Assembly: GCF_949820605.1 (NCBI RefSeq)
Contig: NZ_CATKVU010000001.1
Coordinates: forward strand, 62,001 to 126,000
Source of the DNA: Segatella copri
GTDB lineage: Bacteria > Bacteroidota > Bacteroidia > Bacteroidales > Bacteroidaceae
Direction: 5' to 3'
DNA: 64,000 nt
Under the pieces are notes generated by a model. It saw only the letters and a list, made by a program, of their open reading frames with translations. It did not search any database and was not told where the DNA came from. How positions within the stretch are numbered: the stretch's first letter is position 1; each line of letters begins with the position of its first letter. This document shows, one piece after another, positions 7,290-16,691 of the stretch. A program made the position numbers and the translations under genes.

Positions 7290-8333
7290 ATGGTTTATAT
7301 TCCTAAAAGTGTAATTGAAAAGCTAAATGAACTTTCCTGTGAAGAGGTTGCTGAAAAATTAGGTATTGTAGTGAAGTATCATAGAGCATTGTGTATTGCA
7401 CATGATGATCATCATCCTAGTATGGGGTTCTTTGGGGAGAACCGTAATCGTTGGTATTGCTTTGCTTGCCACAATAGTGGCAATGCTATCAAATTTGTTG
7501 AGACCGAATTAAATTTGAGTTTTGTCAAAGCATGCGAATGGTTATGCAGTCAGTTTGGGATTTATCTGGAAAATGTGCCTAGAAGATCAAAAACTCTGGT
7601 TATACCAAAACGAATAATAAAGAAACCTGTAGAGAAAGAAAAAATATTTGTTACCGAGGTTGCACAGTATATTCTTAATCATTGTAATCTGACTGCTACA
7701 GGAAAGAAATTCTTGTTTGATGAAAGAAAATTAAATCCTACAGTCATTAAGTCTTTAAACATCGTGTCTCTAGATGAGCCTTGGGAACTTCTAAAGAAAT
7801 TGAAAGATTCGTTTCCGCAAGAAACGTTAATAAAAAGTGGATTTATATCCCAAACACTATATCTTAGTATATTTACTCCGTGTTTGATAATTCCATATTA
7901 TGACGTGGATTGTAATTTAGTGGGACTGCAAACACGATATTTAGGGGCTGCAGACAAGAAAGTGCCTCGTTTCCAGTTTATTTCGTCTCAGAAAACTAGA
8001 CTTTATAATTTACCGGTTCTAAATACGCTGGAAAGAGGGGATGATTTGTATATCAGCGAAGGTATTACAGATTGCCTGGCATTGTTGTCTGCGGGTAAAA
8101 AGGCTTTGGCGATTCCGAGTTCTACTATTTTACCAAAACTGGATTTGATGATGTTGGACAAGTTCCGCCTGCACATGTATCCAGACAATGATGATGCCGG
8201 GCGAAAGGCTTATGAACAGCTTCAGCGTTTCTTTATTAATCTCTGTGTTTTTTTGAGATGTGAAAAACTGCCGCTAGAGGTAAGTGACTATAGTGAATAT
8301 TATAAGAATAATTATGCCACAGGAAAAGAATAA
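7290..8333 (+). CDS. CHC2 zinc-finger / Toprim primase-like protein
   Basis: A 347-residue DnaG-type protein, first gene of the reverse-transcriptase operon. The zinc finger is visible as C35-x2-H38 with C57-x2-C60 (WYCFACHNSGNAIKFVE). A central region follows, then a Toprim domain with the catalytic glutamate in YISEGITDCLAL (E257) and the acidic motif MYPDNDDAG (near 299-302). Family role: RNA-primer synthesis by Mg-dependent nucleotidyl transfer. It is short compared with housekeeping DnaG (about 600 residues) and lacks a helicase-binding C-terminus, as in mobile-element primases. The next gene starts inside its 3' end (20-bp overlap). Coupling with an RT suggests that it provides primers or templates for the RT, which is inference. 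Confidence 0.85.
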   Translation: MVYIPKSVIEKLNELSCEEVAEKLGIVVKYHRALCIAHDDHHPSMGFFGENRNRWYCFACHNSGNAIKFVETELNLSFVKACEWLCSQFGIYLENVPRRSKTLVIPKRIIKKPVEKEKIFVTEVAQYILNHCNLTATGKKFLFDERKLNPTVIKSLNIVSLDEPWELLKKLKDSFPQETLIKSGFISQTLYLSIFTPCLIIPYYDVDCNLVGLQTRYLGAADKKVPRFQFISSQKTRLYNLPVLNTLERGDDLYISEGITDCLALLSAGKKALAIPSSTILPKLDLMMLDKFRLHMYPDNDDAGRKAYEQLQRFFINLCVFLRCEKLPLEVSDYSEYYKNNYATGKE

Positions 8334-9030
8334 TAAAAACAAGATTCCAGCTTATTCTGCTTTTTTGTTTAAGCTTGATATTCAAAAACAGCTTGAAGAA
8401 GAGGAAGATGGAATAGACGAGGAGACAACGAAAGAAAATGCGCATAGTGATTCTTTTGGAAAGGATATTTCTATTCGTAATAAAAAGCATCAATTAAAGG
8501 TTCTGAACTTTTTTTTGAATCTTCTTGTAGATAATGTTGACAAAAAACGGGATGTGAAACAAATCGTAAAATTGATAGTAACTCAAGATGAGCCGCTTTT
8601 TGGATTTGCATACTTTGTATCATGCAATTCTCAATTTGGTAATACTTGGAGCTATTTAAGAAAACAAACTATTGGCTATCAGGAGAAGCTGGTTGATTTG
8701 TTTTTCTTTTTTACTAACATTGTAAAAGCTGTCAACCAATTACAAGAGCTAGACGCTGAGTATAAAAAGGCAGAATTTATATTTAATGATCTGTTCGTCT
8801 TATCTTTTAATGAATATGCTCGCCCCAAAATGACTTTGGAATGGAGTAAGTTTGATCATCTTCTTCATGTAAAGGATGGTTTTACGATTGCGGTGAGAAA
8901 AGACAAACTGATGTTGTTTTCTATGTATTGTAAGTTTGTGGATGAAGAACAGGATGATGTTCAACAACGGCCTATACTTGTCTTTATAGACAAACTAAAA
9001 AAAATATGGAAGGGGTATTTTCATGAATAG
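8314..9030 (+). CDS. Unknown protein between primase and reverse transcriptase
   Basis: A 238-residue protein starting at ATG 8314, overlapping the primase gene by 20 bp and the RT gene by 8 bp. The N-terminal third is charged (KNNKNK, QLEEEEDGIDEETTKEN); the rest has alternating hydrophobic helices (FFLNLLVDNVDKKRDVKQIV, LVDLFFFFTNIVKAVNQLQE) and a strand-rich end. I recognise no domain. Its position, locked by overlaps into the primase-RT operon, implies it is a required subunit or accessory factor. No signal peptide or obvious membrane segment. Confidence 0.75.
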   Translation: MPQEKNNKNKIPAYSAFLFKLDIQKQLEEEEDGIDEETTKENAHSDSFGKDISIRNKKHQLKVLNFFLNLLVDNVDKKRDVKQIVKLIVTQDEPLFGFAYFVSCNSQFGNTWSYLRKQTIGYQEKLVDLFFFFTNIVKAVNQLQELDAEYKKAEFIFNDLFVLSFNEYARPKMTLEWSKFDHLLHVKDGFTIAVRKDKLMLFSMYCKFVDEEQDDVQQRPILVFIDKLKKIWKGYFHE

Positions 9031-10100
9031 TGTTGTTTCAAAAATCGATAACCGTAAGAAGAATAGCTTGAAAGACAGTATTGTAAGTTATGAAAATATT
9101 TATAATGCTATTTACTGTTTGGAATCTTATGTCTTTGAGAAAGGTCTTCTAGATTGTGTGAATCCTGTAATAGGAACAAGTGATAATATCATAGCAAAAA
9201 ATGACCTTGAACTATTCTATGCTTTGGGTGACAAATATAATTCAAAGCTAATTCTGGAAGTGATACAGGCTTGCGAGAAGCGACTTAATGAAATTTTGGA
9301 TACTGAGAAGAAAGTTCTTTTCGACATTTCTGTATATTTCAAGATGAAGAAGGTTGAAGGGAATAAATTGGTTTATCGACCGATGCACTCTGCCCGTTTG
9401 ATAGATATGATCTGCATGGTTTGCATTTTGGCAAAATTGATGTATGATGATTCAAATGGGATACGTAACCTTTCTGAACTGTCTAAGCTGATTCCACATA
9501 ATTTCTATGGCAATCTGCCTAGCACTGATGTAAAATACTTGTTTAAAAACTGGAAGAATCAATATAAGTCTTTTTCTGATGATGTTGTGCAGCATTGTCG
9601 TACCTATCAGAATAGCCATCGCTATTTGACAGAGGTATGTCTTGACATACAAAACTTCTTTCCAACGGTTTCCCCTAAGTATCTATATAATCTGATTGTA
9701 AATAAGCTTTCCGCTACTTTTGGTAGTGAAAATAATTGTAAGGGTGATATTGAAACTTTAAAAGTAGCGATTGCGAAGTTACTTTATTTTGATATTGATA
9801 AGACTTACCTCGAATCATGGGCAGATGAATATTATATGAATAAGACAGAGAATATAAGTGACTTCTATATGAATTGTGGCATTCCACAAGGTTTGCCTCA
9901 GTCATATTTCTTTGGTAATCTCTGCATGCTGGCTGTTAGAAAGGAAATGATGAGGAAAGAAATATTCGAAGGAGATGCTTATTTTTATGTGGATGACTCT
10001 GTAATTTATATAAAGTCAGAACTGGACAAGAGTGAATTTAATGAAAGGATAAAACGGCTCAATGGCTCATTAGATAAATTTTTTAATGATAAGGATAGTG
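9023..10100 (+). pseudogene. Reverse transcriptase-HD gene, 5' part (interrupted by IS4-family element)
   Basis: Encodes the RT domain. Visible RT motifs are LDIQNFFPTVSP (motif A, D near 208), CGIPQGLPQSYFFGNL (motif B, near 285) and YFYVDDSVIY (motif C, catalytic YVDD near 322). In the present state the frame reads four residues into the insertion and stops at 10114. Native codons end at ...NDKDS (residue 359), where the IS left end begins at 10101. The N-terminal 100-residue helical region is unlike group II intron or retron RTs and suggests one of the unknown-group/abortive-infection RTs. Start ATG 9023 overlaps the upstream gene by 8 bp. Rejoined with the part at 11500, it gives a 1166-residue RT-HD protein. 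Confidence 0.85.
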
Positions 10101-11494
10101 CAATAGTTCGTTAATAATTCAATAATGTGCTAAGCAGCTATACGCTGTAAGCACGAGAGATCTTTGAAAATCTTGCTAATTAAAGTTCGGTTCGGGGTGT
10201 ACCCACTTGCTTTAAAAATTCGTTTCACCAGATAAATGTTGGTCATCAGTGACTTGAATGAAGACATAGAATATTCCATTCCCATCTCCTTCATAGTTAC
10301 CTTGGCAACATTTAGTGATGTGAACGAAGCATTGAAAGCAAAATCGAGTTTCCATTTATCGCGAGCCTGGCAGTCCATAAGACCAGTATAGCCTTTGGCG
10401 TCACGAAAGCAAAATTCGATCTGGAACCTGGTTCTATAATAAAGAAGTACCTCTTCACCCGAAAGTGAGGTGTCTGTAGAGAAGAATAGTTTCTTCTTGC
10501 CATTCGGCATCTGCCAGATGACAAGTCTAACTTTACACTTGAGTGCCTTGGAATAGGCAATCAAAGTATAAGCTGTTCCTTCTATATCTTTCATTTCCAT
10601 CTTCTCCATTCGAGTGAGGTCAAGATTCTTCATATCAATCTTGCCATCCTTGGTCTTTGGGCGACCACGTTTTCCAGTACGTGGACCAGCATAGACATAA
10701 AAGAGACAAGCATTGTCACGAAAGCGGCTTATCAAAGAGAACCCTTCTTTCTTTATCCCATTAACAAATGTACTTGTAGAGAAGTAAGCATCTGCAACTA
10801 TGAGGGTTGAGAGTTTGAGAAGTTCATTGCGGTAACGCTTAATGACGCCGATATAGAAATCTACCATAGTCTTGTTTCTAAGACTCAGTTCTTTATTACT
10901 TAGCGACTGGTGGGCTCTTAACATCATGCAGTCTTTGGCAACAATATCAATGAGTCCAATACCCATGATTTCGAGACCATGTTTAACAGACTGTGCACAT
11001 CCCGACCAAAAACGACCGATATGTGGAGTCTTCTTGCCAGCTTTGCTGATGTAGCTGGGATCAATGGCAATAGCCCATCTTCCCTGTTTACCAAAGAAGC
11101 GCTTGGCAAGTGAGACATTAAGTTTGAGCCAGTCAATGCTTTTCGACTTTTTTAAGCCGAATGCGTTGCGATAGGTTTGCTCAACATGCGAGCCATACCT
11201 CCCCATTTGGGTGAAATTTATCTTTCTTGGTATTACCATGAACAAAATTATCACCTCGATGAGTATTTTCTCGAAACTTTTTGTTAACTTTGCAGCCGAA
11301 TCTTCAACTGCATCTTTAAAGATATCCATATATTGGTCAAGTCCTGTATTCATATAATTTTGCGTTTGTCGTGATTTGCAAAGTTACTGAAAATCAGCGA
11401 CTTGACCAACTTTTTATAGTTAAGTTTTCATAAATATTTCTTAATATAAGTTGTTGATTTACAGACGATTAAATATTAATTTAACGCAGTATTG
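10101..11494 (-). mobile_element. IS4-family insertion sequence, copy A (inside the RT gene)
   Basis: 1394 bp with imperfect terminal inverted repeats starting CAATAGTTCGTTAA on the left and CAATACTGCGTTAA read inward from the right. It is flanked by a 6-bp target duplication ATAGTG (10095-10100 and 11495-11500). A second 1394-bp copy at 42834 shares the ends and has its own 6-bp duplication ATTAAC, which fixes the boundaries. Confidence 0.92.
10130..11353 (-). CDS. IS4-family DDE transposase, intact copy
   Basis: A 407-residue transposase. The DDE core is visible: WAIAIDPSYISKAG (first D), LIVADAYFST (second D) and the IS4 signature YRTRFQIEFCFRDAK, which fits Y-x2-R-x3-E-x6-K exactly and supplies the catalytic Glu. 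Reading opposite to the host operon, it fills nearly the whole element. Only a few residues differ from the copy at 42863, which has a premature stop; this copy appears intact and so could be the active source. Confidence 0.92.
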   Translation of the reverse strand: MNTGLDQYMDIFKDAVEDSAAKLTKSFEKILIEVIILFMVIPRKINFTQMGRYGSHVEQTYRNAFGLKKSKSIDWLKLNVSLAKRFFGKQGRWAIAIDPSYISKAGKKTPHIGRFWSGCAQSVKHGLEIMGIGLIDIVAKDCMMLRAHQSLSNKELSLRNKTMVDFYIGVIKRYRNELLKLSTLIVADAYFSTSTFVNGIKKEGFSLISRFRDNACLFYVYAGPRTGKRGRPKTKDGKIDMKNLDLTRMEKMEMKDIEGTAYTLIAYSKALKCKVRLVIWQMPNGKKKLFFSTDTSLSGEEVLLYYRTRFQIEFCFRDAKGYTGLMDCQARDKWKLDFAFNASFTSLNVAKVTMKEMGMEYSMSSFKSLMTNIYLVKRIFKASGYTPNRTLISKIFKDLSCLQRIAA

Positions 11495-11499
11495 ATAGT

Positions 11500-13923
11500 G
11501 AAGACTGTGATGTTTATAATTTCCTGCCAGCAAACTGTAAGAAATTCCAGGAAAACTTAATATATAAGGTGCATTTTCATGAGGATGGAAAAAGCTCATG
11601 TAGTTATATAGATGATGCTGATAATCATCTAGAAGGTATTGAGAATATACCTAGGGAAATATCTAAAACCGGCGGCATGTTTTGGAGTTTAGATGATATA
11701 GATGATTCTATTTCATTCAAAAAACTTTGTGCAATCCAAATGGTGGTTGATGCAGAAATTCAAAGACTTAAAAAGAAAGAGGATGATTCGAATGCTGGTA
11801 AGGGTCAGATGAAAGAGAAGGATATTTCAAGACTCAAATGGTTGAAACGATACAAAAAATACTTCCTTTATCGTGTAAATCTCTTCAGATTGAAAACAGA
11901 ATCAAATTCTGGAGAAAAAATGATGGAGGATTTTGTTCAAAAGATACTAGATGAAGAAAATAAATATAAAAAAGAAAATGATAGAGAAAGTCTAAATGCG
12001 TTAAAGGATTTTCTTGAAGCAACCGAAGAGGAAATCTTTCAGTCGAAATATCGGTTGCTTATAGAAAAACTTTCTTCATCAAATGCGGATAAAATAGGAG
12101 AAGTAGTTAGAAATTTTGAATCTTTATTTACTCAAAAAGGCGAAACAAAGAATCTATATTATCGTAAGGATGTAGAGAATTCTCTTGCGATGAAGGAACT
12201 TTATTTAGATAAATATGCTTCGCTGAAACGGGGGATGAATGGAAACTATAGAGGAAATAGGGATTTGAAGCAGGCTACTCAATTTGAGAAATTTAAAGAG
12301 TTCCTGGATAATATAAGTAACTTGGAGAATCTGCATAATCAGGAGGATTTAAAAGATTATTCTGTTTTGGGAATAGAGAAATATACAATATTCGTAGATA
12401 AGAACTCTCCTGATTTCCGACGTAAAATATTGAATGCTTATTATTCCGAATCGATAGGTGTCAGATGTTCTGACGATTATTCGTTTGTAAAATCCAACTC
12501 AAAGAAATTATGTTATACAGAGTTGCGCATCTTGTTGAGGTTGAGAAACCCACATTTTGATTTCGACGATTTCGTTGCATTCGTGAAAAATATCAACAAT
12601 GAAGATATTTCTAATCAGATGAATGTTGATATGTCGCTTTTAGGGGTGTTGGGTACATTCATCTCCTTCGTTAAGAATCCTGATTGGATAGATAGCTTGA
12701 TTCAGACTCATCGAATCACCAAGGGCTTGTGGTATAATGGTTCAAAATTCTTGAACTCTTATACCTTGCACAATGAAGAGCATGCTGTGACGTTAGTCAA
12801 TAATGCGGTACACATTGTAAGAACCATAGATTATTTCGTGTTAAAGCCAATTGATTACTATATCTTGTTTTTATCATGTTACTTGCATGATATTAGTATG
12901 GTTATTCATCCTGACTTATATATTTTAGGTTCTGCCAATAGCAATACATTTGACTTTGTATCAGAGCAAATCCTAAAAATGCAAAATGCTGTTGACGAGT
13001 TCTTCAAGTTGGGCGAGGATAATCCTGTGCATAATGATGAGATAGAGAAAAAGAGAAAAAGAAATGTTCATTTTAAGGAAGCAGGCAATCATCTGGTAGA
13101 GGTATTTGAAGCTGTATATGATTTTTTTAGTGATAGAACCAGAGTAAGGCATCACACGGAAAGTGCTGACTTTATCCTATCTAAGGCCCATTCTTTGTTG
13201 AGTTATTTGGAACCTACACTTGTTTCTTTTGTTGCTAAGGTTTCTGAGAGTCATTGTTGGGATTATAAGGATGTGTATGGATTGAAGTCTAGGGCCCAAA
13301 GAGATACGGTAAGTCTGAAATATTTAATGATACTGATTCGTTTGGCTGATCTTTTTGATGTTGCCAACGATCGAGTCAATTATCATTTGTTGCGCCAGAA
13401 CATAAGTTTCATGGCTGGTATTTCAAGATTCCATTGGATTTCACATCTAATTACCGATAAGCTCGAGTTTGATGCAGATTATGAAACTCCTTGTTTGGAT
13501 GAAAAAGGTAATTTTATAGAGCAGAATATCTACATGCCTTTATATGATAAACCCATAACGGAGATTCTCATTGTCAGGTTGTATTTAAATGTAAAGTATT
13601 TAACAACCATCAATAATACAGAAAAATGCGAAGGATGTAACTGTTGTTTGAATGATGGAAGGATAGAGATAAATATAATGGATGGGCCTGAAAATGTTAA
13701 TGACATTCAGTGTGAGAATGACAAATGTACCCTGATATGTCGTTGGATGATGAAAAAGCATGAATGGTTAGTTCAGGAGTTGAGGGCTTTGAATGAATAT
13801 CTTTATTCCGTCAATAATCCTTTAATACAGACAAAAATCAAGCTTGAGATTATATGTAAGAATGACATGAAGCTAGATGCAGACTTGTTTGATGATGTAT
13901 CTGCTTTTCTTAAAGTAGAATAG
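11500..13923 (+). pseudogene. Reverse transcriptase-HD gene, 3' part (HD domain)
   Basis: Dropping the IS and one 6-bp duplication joins KDS to EDCDVYNFLPANCKKFQENL in frame, extending the RT protein by 807 residues to 1166. Detached, a product could start at the ATG 11569. The middle is helical and charged. The distal part is an HD-type phosphohydrolase domain: LHNEEHAV (near 783), YLHDISMV (HD near 822), and the late pattern ADLFDVANDRVNYHLLRQN with ISRFHWISHL, which recalls the HD-CE domains of conflict-system effectors. A C-terminal CxxC...C cluster (CEGCNCC, CENDKC) could bind metal. An RT with a fused HD effector-like domain is uncommon; the fusion partner may degrade nucleotides or DNA, by inference. 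Confidence 0.85.
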
Positions 13924-13955
13924 AAATTGATAAACTATCTATAACAAAGAAGCTT

Positions 13956-14021
13956 ATGAGCGACGGGAGAAACTTTACTTTCATCGGCATGGCAAAGATA
14001 ATGAAAAACGAATTGATATGA
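13956..14021 (+). CDS. Possible 21-residue coupled leader peptide
   Basis: MSDGRNFTFIGMAKIMKNEL followed by I and a TGA that overlaps the ATG of the next gene (ATGA). It occupies most of the 94-bp gap after the RT gene. It may be a leader that couples translation of the membrane-protein gene or a chance ORF; there is no homology evidence. Confidence 0.25.
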   Translation: MSDGRNFTFIGMAKIMKNELI

Positions 14022-14788
14022 ATGTTCAAAAGCAATTTGACACAGTTACAGGTGCGTTAAACATCTTTGATATGTCGTACTTGATTTCTGGTACGACTAT
14101 GTTGGGTGTTTTGATATATACTTTTTCTAGCTTTAAAGATTTTGTGTTTCATAAGGAGCAAGTAACATTATCTGTGATAGTATGTATTGTTATCGCATAT
14201 GTGTTGGGGATGATAAGTTGGATAGCGGGTAAGCAAATTCGCTATTGGCTGATGAAGCATTTTTGGGAAAGGGATAAAGATGCCGATTTTGAATTTATGT
14301 TTTCTGAGGCTGCGACACATTTTACATTCAAAGATGAGTTGATTACAAAACTGATAGAGGAAAATAAGAAAGTTGCTTTTTCGTATATGTGGATGAGATT
14401 GGACAACTATCAAGATGAGGATTGTCGAAATCGGTTTGTGTATATTTCTCGTTTTTGGGTGTTGAGAGCGATATATGAGGGATTGATGCTGCCCGTCTTG
14501 TTGTTGTTTGTGAGTTTACTAATCAAGCATTTTACCATGTGGAGAAGTTGGTTTGAGGTTTTCAATCAGTGGCAAAGCAACTGGAGTGATAAAGTGATAT
14601 ACAGCTGGGCAGAGAATATTATAGTATTTATTCTCGGTGTTTGTATCATGGCTACTTTCACATATTGCATCATGAATTTACTTGCTAAAGAGGCAAGAAG
14701 GTGTGCTAATACGCAGATAAGGGAAGTAATTGTGGCGTATTATCATCTAGTGGAGGAAAGAAGCCCTGGAACAGAAGAACAAGGGTAA
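14018..14788 (+). CDS. Four-helix membrane protein, last gene of the RT operon
   Basis: A 256-residue protein with hydrophobic segments near residues 18-34, 47-68, 150-168 and 198-221, leaving a cytosolic helical region between the second and third (FWERDKDADFEFMFSEAATH and onward). No catalytic motif is seen. It starts 94 bp after the RT-HD gene on the same strand. Membrane proteins beside nucleic-acid sensors often act as the killing effector, and this is the simplest guess for its role. The last residues (ERSPGTEEQG) lead into decayed sequence and may not be the native C-terminus. Confidence 0.7.
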   Translation: MNVQKQFDTVTGALNIFDMSYLISGTTMLGVLIYTFSSFKDFVFHKEQVTLSVIVCIVIAYVLGMISWIAGKQIRYWLMKHFWERDKDADFEFMFSEAATHFTFKDELITKLIEENKKVAFSYMWMRLDNYQDEDCRNRFVYISRFWVLRAIYEGLMLPVLLLFVSLLIKHFTMWRSWFEVFNQWQSNWSDKVIYSWAENIIVFILGVCIMATFTYCIMNLLAKEARRCANTQIREVIVAYYHLVEERSPGTEEQG

Positions 14789-15323
14789 CTGGGTGATTGG
14801 AGGATATGCGGCAATGCCAAGATACTCTTCGACTGGTATCGAGAGGGACTGAAATAGTGATGATTTTGGGAAAAGCTCCTCTCCCCAATGATGAGTTTGT
14901 TTTTGGGGGATGGGGATTTGTACAAATATTACCTTACGAGAATGCAAGAGCTGGGTGGATGGGAGGATAGTCGTAAGGAATCCACAAATCGGGTGGACTA
15001 ATTATATTGTTAAATTTTAATTTCTTTAAAAAATGAAAAAATTAAAATTAAATTAGGTCGGGCATAAGATTGCCCGACTCATCGACAAAGTGAAAGGGCA
15101 GAGTTTTGAGGAGTCTGCCAAGTGTATAATCGCAATTTTGAATTTGTCAAGAATTGCAATCAAGTTGTACTTTGGTATTCCAATTGACCTTGTTGACGTG
15201 TTCAACGCTGGTCAAGATGTCATGTCGATTGTGTAGTACATCAAACAGGTGATTCAAACTCATGTTTGACACCGGGGAGGCGGTTCGCCGTCTCCTTTAT
15301 TATGTTTTTTACAAGAGTTCATT
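14789..15323. other. Structured intergenic region with three hairpins and a gene-like open frame
   Basis: No complete gene. From 14789 to 15000 coding-like scraps remain (CGNAKILFDWYREGLK, then YYLTRMQELGGWEDSRKE). Then follow an AT-rich hairpin AATTTTAATTT/AAATTAAAATT (about 15013-15050) and an 8-bp perfect stem GTCGGGCA/TGCCCGAC (15057-15078). An open frame without ATG runs 15057-15236 (KIARLIDKVKGQSFEESAKC then IIAILNLSRIAIKLYFGIPI). Last is a terminator-like stem GGAGGCGG/CCGTCTCC followed by TTTATT (about 15276-15300), 30 bp before the HEPN gene. It may hold a terminator or attenuator or an RNA partner of a neighbouring operon. Confidence 0.45.
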
Positions 15324-16691
15324 ATGAAATATTCTATTGAACAATCAGAAATAACAGAAAGAACAGAACAGATAAATAAGTTTGCTCTATTGGTTGATTT
15401 GTTTAATAATAAAGCCGTTGACAGAGAAACATTCATGGCTGAATTATCGAAGATTGAACAAACAGACTGGGCAAAAGAAAGTCTGTTTAATCAGTTGATA
15501 GGGTATTGTGTTCTTGGAGATGCTTATGGAATTCTGAAAAGCCGGGAATTGGATTTCAGAAAGGCATACTATAATAACGAATATGTCTATAAGGAAGTAA
15601 GCTACTACCATAATGTACAATATTTGATTACTCGTGTGAAAAAAGAAAAATGGGCAGCATTGTATCCTAATGCTTTCAGAACATCATGCCGTGCTTATTT
15701 GTGTTTAGCTAATGCATATGATCATCTTGGAAGATTCTGCGAAGCTCAACAATACTACAGAATGGCTTTGTTGGATACTTGCAATACGCAGGAAGTAGAG
15801 AGAAATCAAGGTTTTGCCTATGCTAACATGCATAGCTTTTGGACTGACGAAGAACCATTTATTGTAAGAAAAGCTCAGCAGATAATAAGAAAGTACCAAC
15901 AGTTTTATGATAGTCTTTCACCTTATTTCAGACAGATTTGTTCATGGCCCTCTCCTTCATTGGATGCACCTTTAGTTGATTATAACAATATCCAAGATGG
16001 TGAATACGAGAAATGGATATGTCATCATTATTTAAGAATCAATCGTTTTAATGATGTTGAACCTGATTCTATGCTGTCACTATGTGATAATGTGAAACTT
16101 CCTGTCATAGTTGACACCCCAGAGAAAAAAGCTCTTTATGAAAGCACCTTTGAAGAAATCAAAGGTAGTTTCATCAGCACCAGGAAGATTCTATATTCTA
16201 TCATAAATGAGGATAAGAACAGTGTGAATATGGAGATGCTGAAAATGGCATATAAGAACTTTTATTTCATATTCGACAAGATAGCCATGTTCTTATCCAA
16301 TTATCTTGATATTAAATTAAAATCCTATGAGGTAGATTTTGCCAAAATATGGAATTGTAAGAATGGAGATATTCGACAAGAAATCTTGGCACATTCACAG
16401 AATATGCCTTTATTAGGCTTGTATAACATCAAGTTGGATGTTTATGGAATGAAAACGGATTGGTATGTTGTTGATGAACAAACAAAGGACTTGAAAATGC
16501 TACGCAATTATATGGAGCATAAGTCGATAATTATTAAGGACGAGCCAATGTCCCATACTGAATACCAATTAACCATTTCGAAACAAGAATTGGAACTCAA
16601 TACTATTAGGTTGGCGCAACTTGTTAGATGCGCCATCATATATTTGTGCAATTTTGTTATGCACGCTGAATATGACAAACATGGCTCATGA
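15324..16691 (+). CDS. TPR-HEPN protein (LA2681-like), first gene of a Septu-like operon
   Basis: A 455-residue protein. The N-terminal half is helical with a tetratricopeptide-like unit (YLCLANAYDHLGRFCEAQQY near 135). The C-terminal half ends in a HEPN domain whose RNase motif RNxxxH is visible as LRNYMEHKSII near residue 395. The architecture fits the LA2681 branch of HEPN proteins, described as conflict-system RNases. Its stop overlaps the ATPase start (ATGA at 16688), and the ATPase stop overlaps the HNH start, so the three are made as a unit. The HEPN protein would be an RNase effector or the sensor partner of the ATPase-nuclease pair; which one is not visible. Confidence 0.8.
   Translation: MKYSIEQSEITERTEQINKFALLVDLFNNKAVDRETFMAELSKIEQTDWAKESLFNQLIGYCVLGDAYGILKSRELDFRKAYYNNEYVYKEVSYYHNVQYLITRVKKEKWAALYPNAFRTSCRAYLCLANAYDHLGRFCEAQQYYRMALLDTCNTQEVERNQGFAYANMHSFWTDEEPFIVRKAQQIIRKYQQFYDSLSPYFRQICSWPSPSLDAPLVDYNNIQDGEYEKWICHHYLRINRFNDVEPDSMLSLCDNVKLPVIVDTPEKKALYESTFEEIKGSFISTRKILYSIINEDKNSVNMEMLKMAYKNFYFIFDKIAMFLSNYLDIKLKSYEVDFAKIWNCKNGDIRQEILAHSQNMPLLGLYNIKLDVYGMKTDWYVVDEQTKDLKMLRNYMEHKSIIIKDEPMSHTEYQLTISKQELELNTIRLAQLVRCAIIYLCNFVMHAEYDKHGS

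Noticed and set aside
9023..13923. Calling the RT a retron or group II intron RT
   Set aside because: No msr-msd-like repeat structure upstream, no intron maturase or HNH domain, and the RT continues into a large HD region.
14706..14947. Three overlapping minus-strand frames of about 60 codons
   Set aside because: Low-quality composition, overlapping the end of the membrane gene and decayed DNA.
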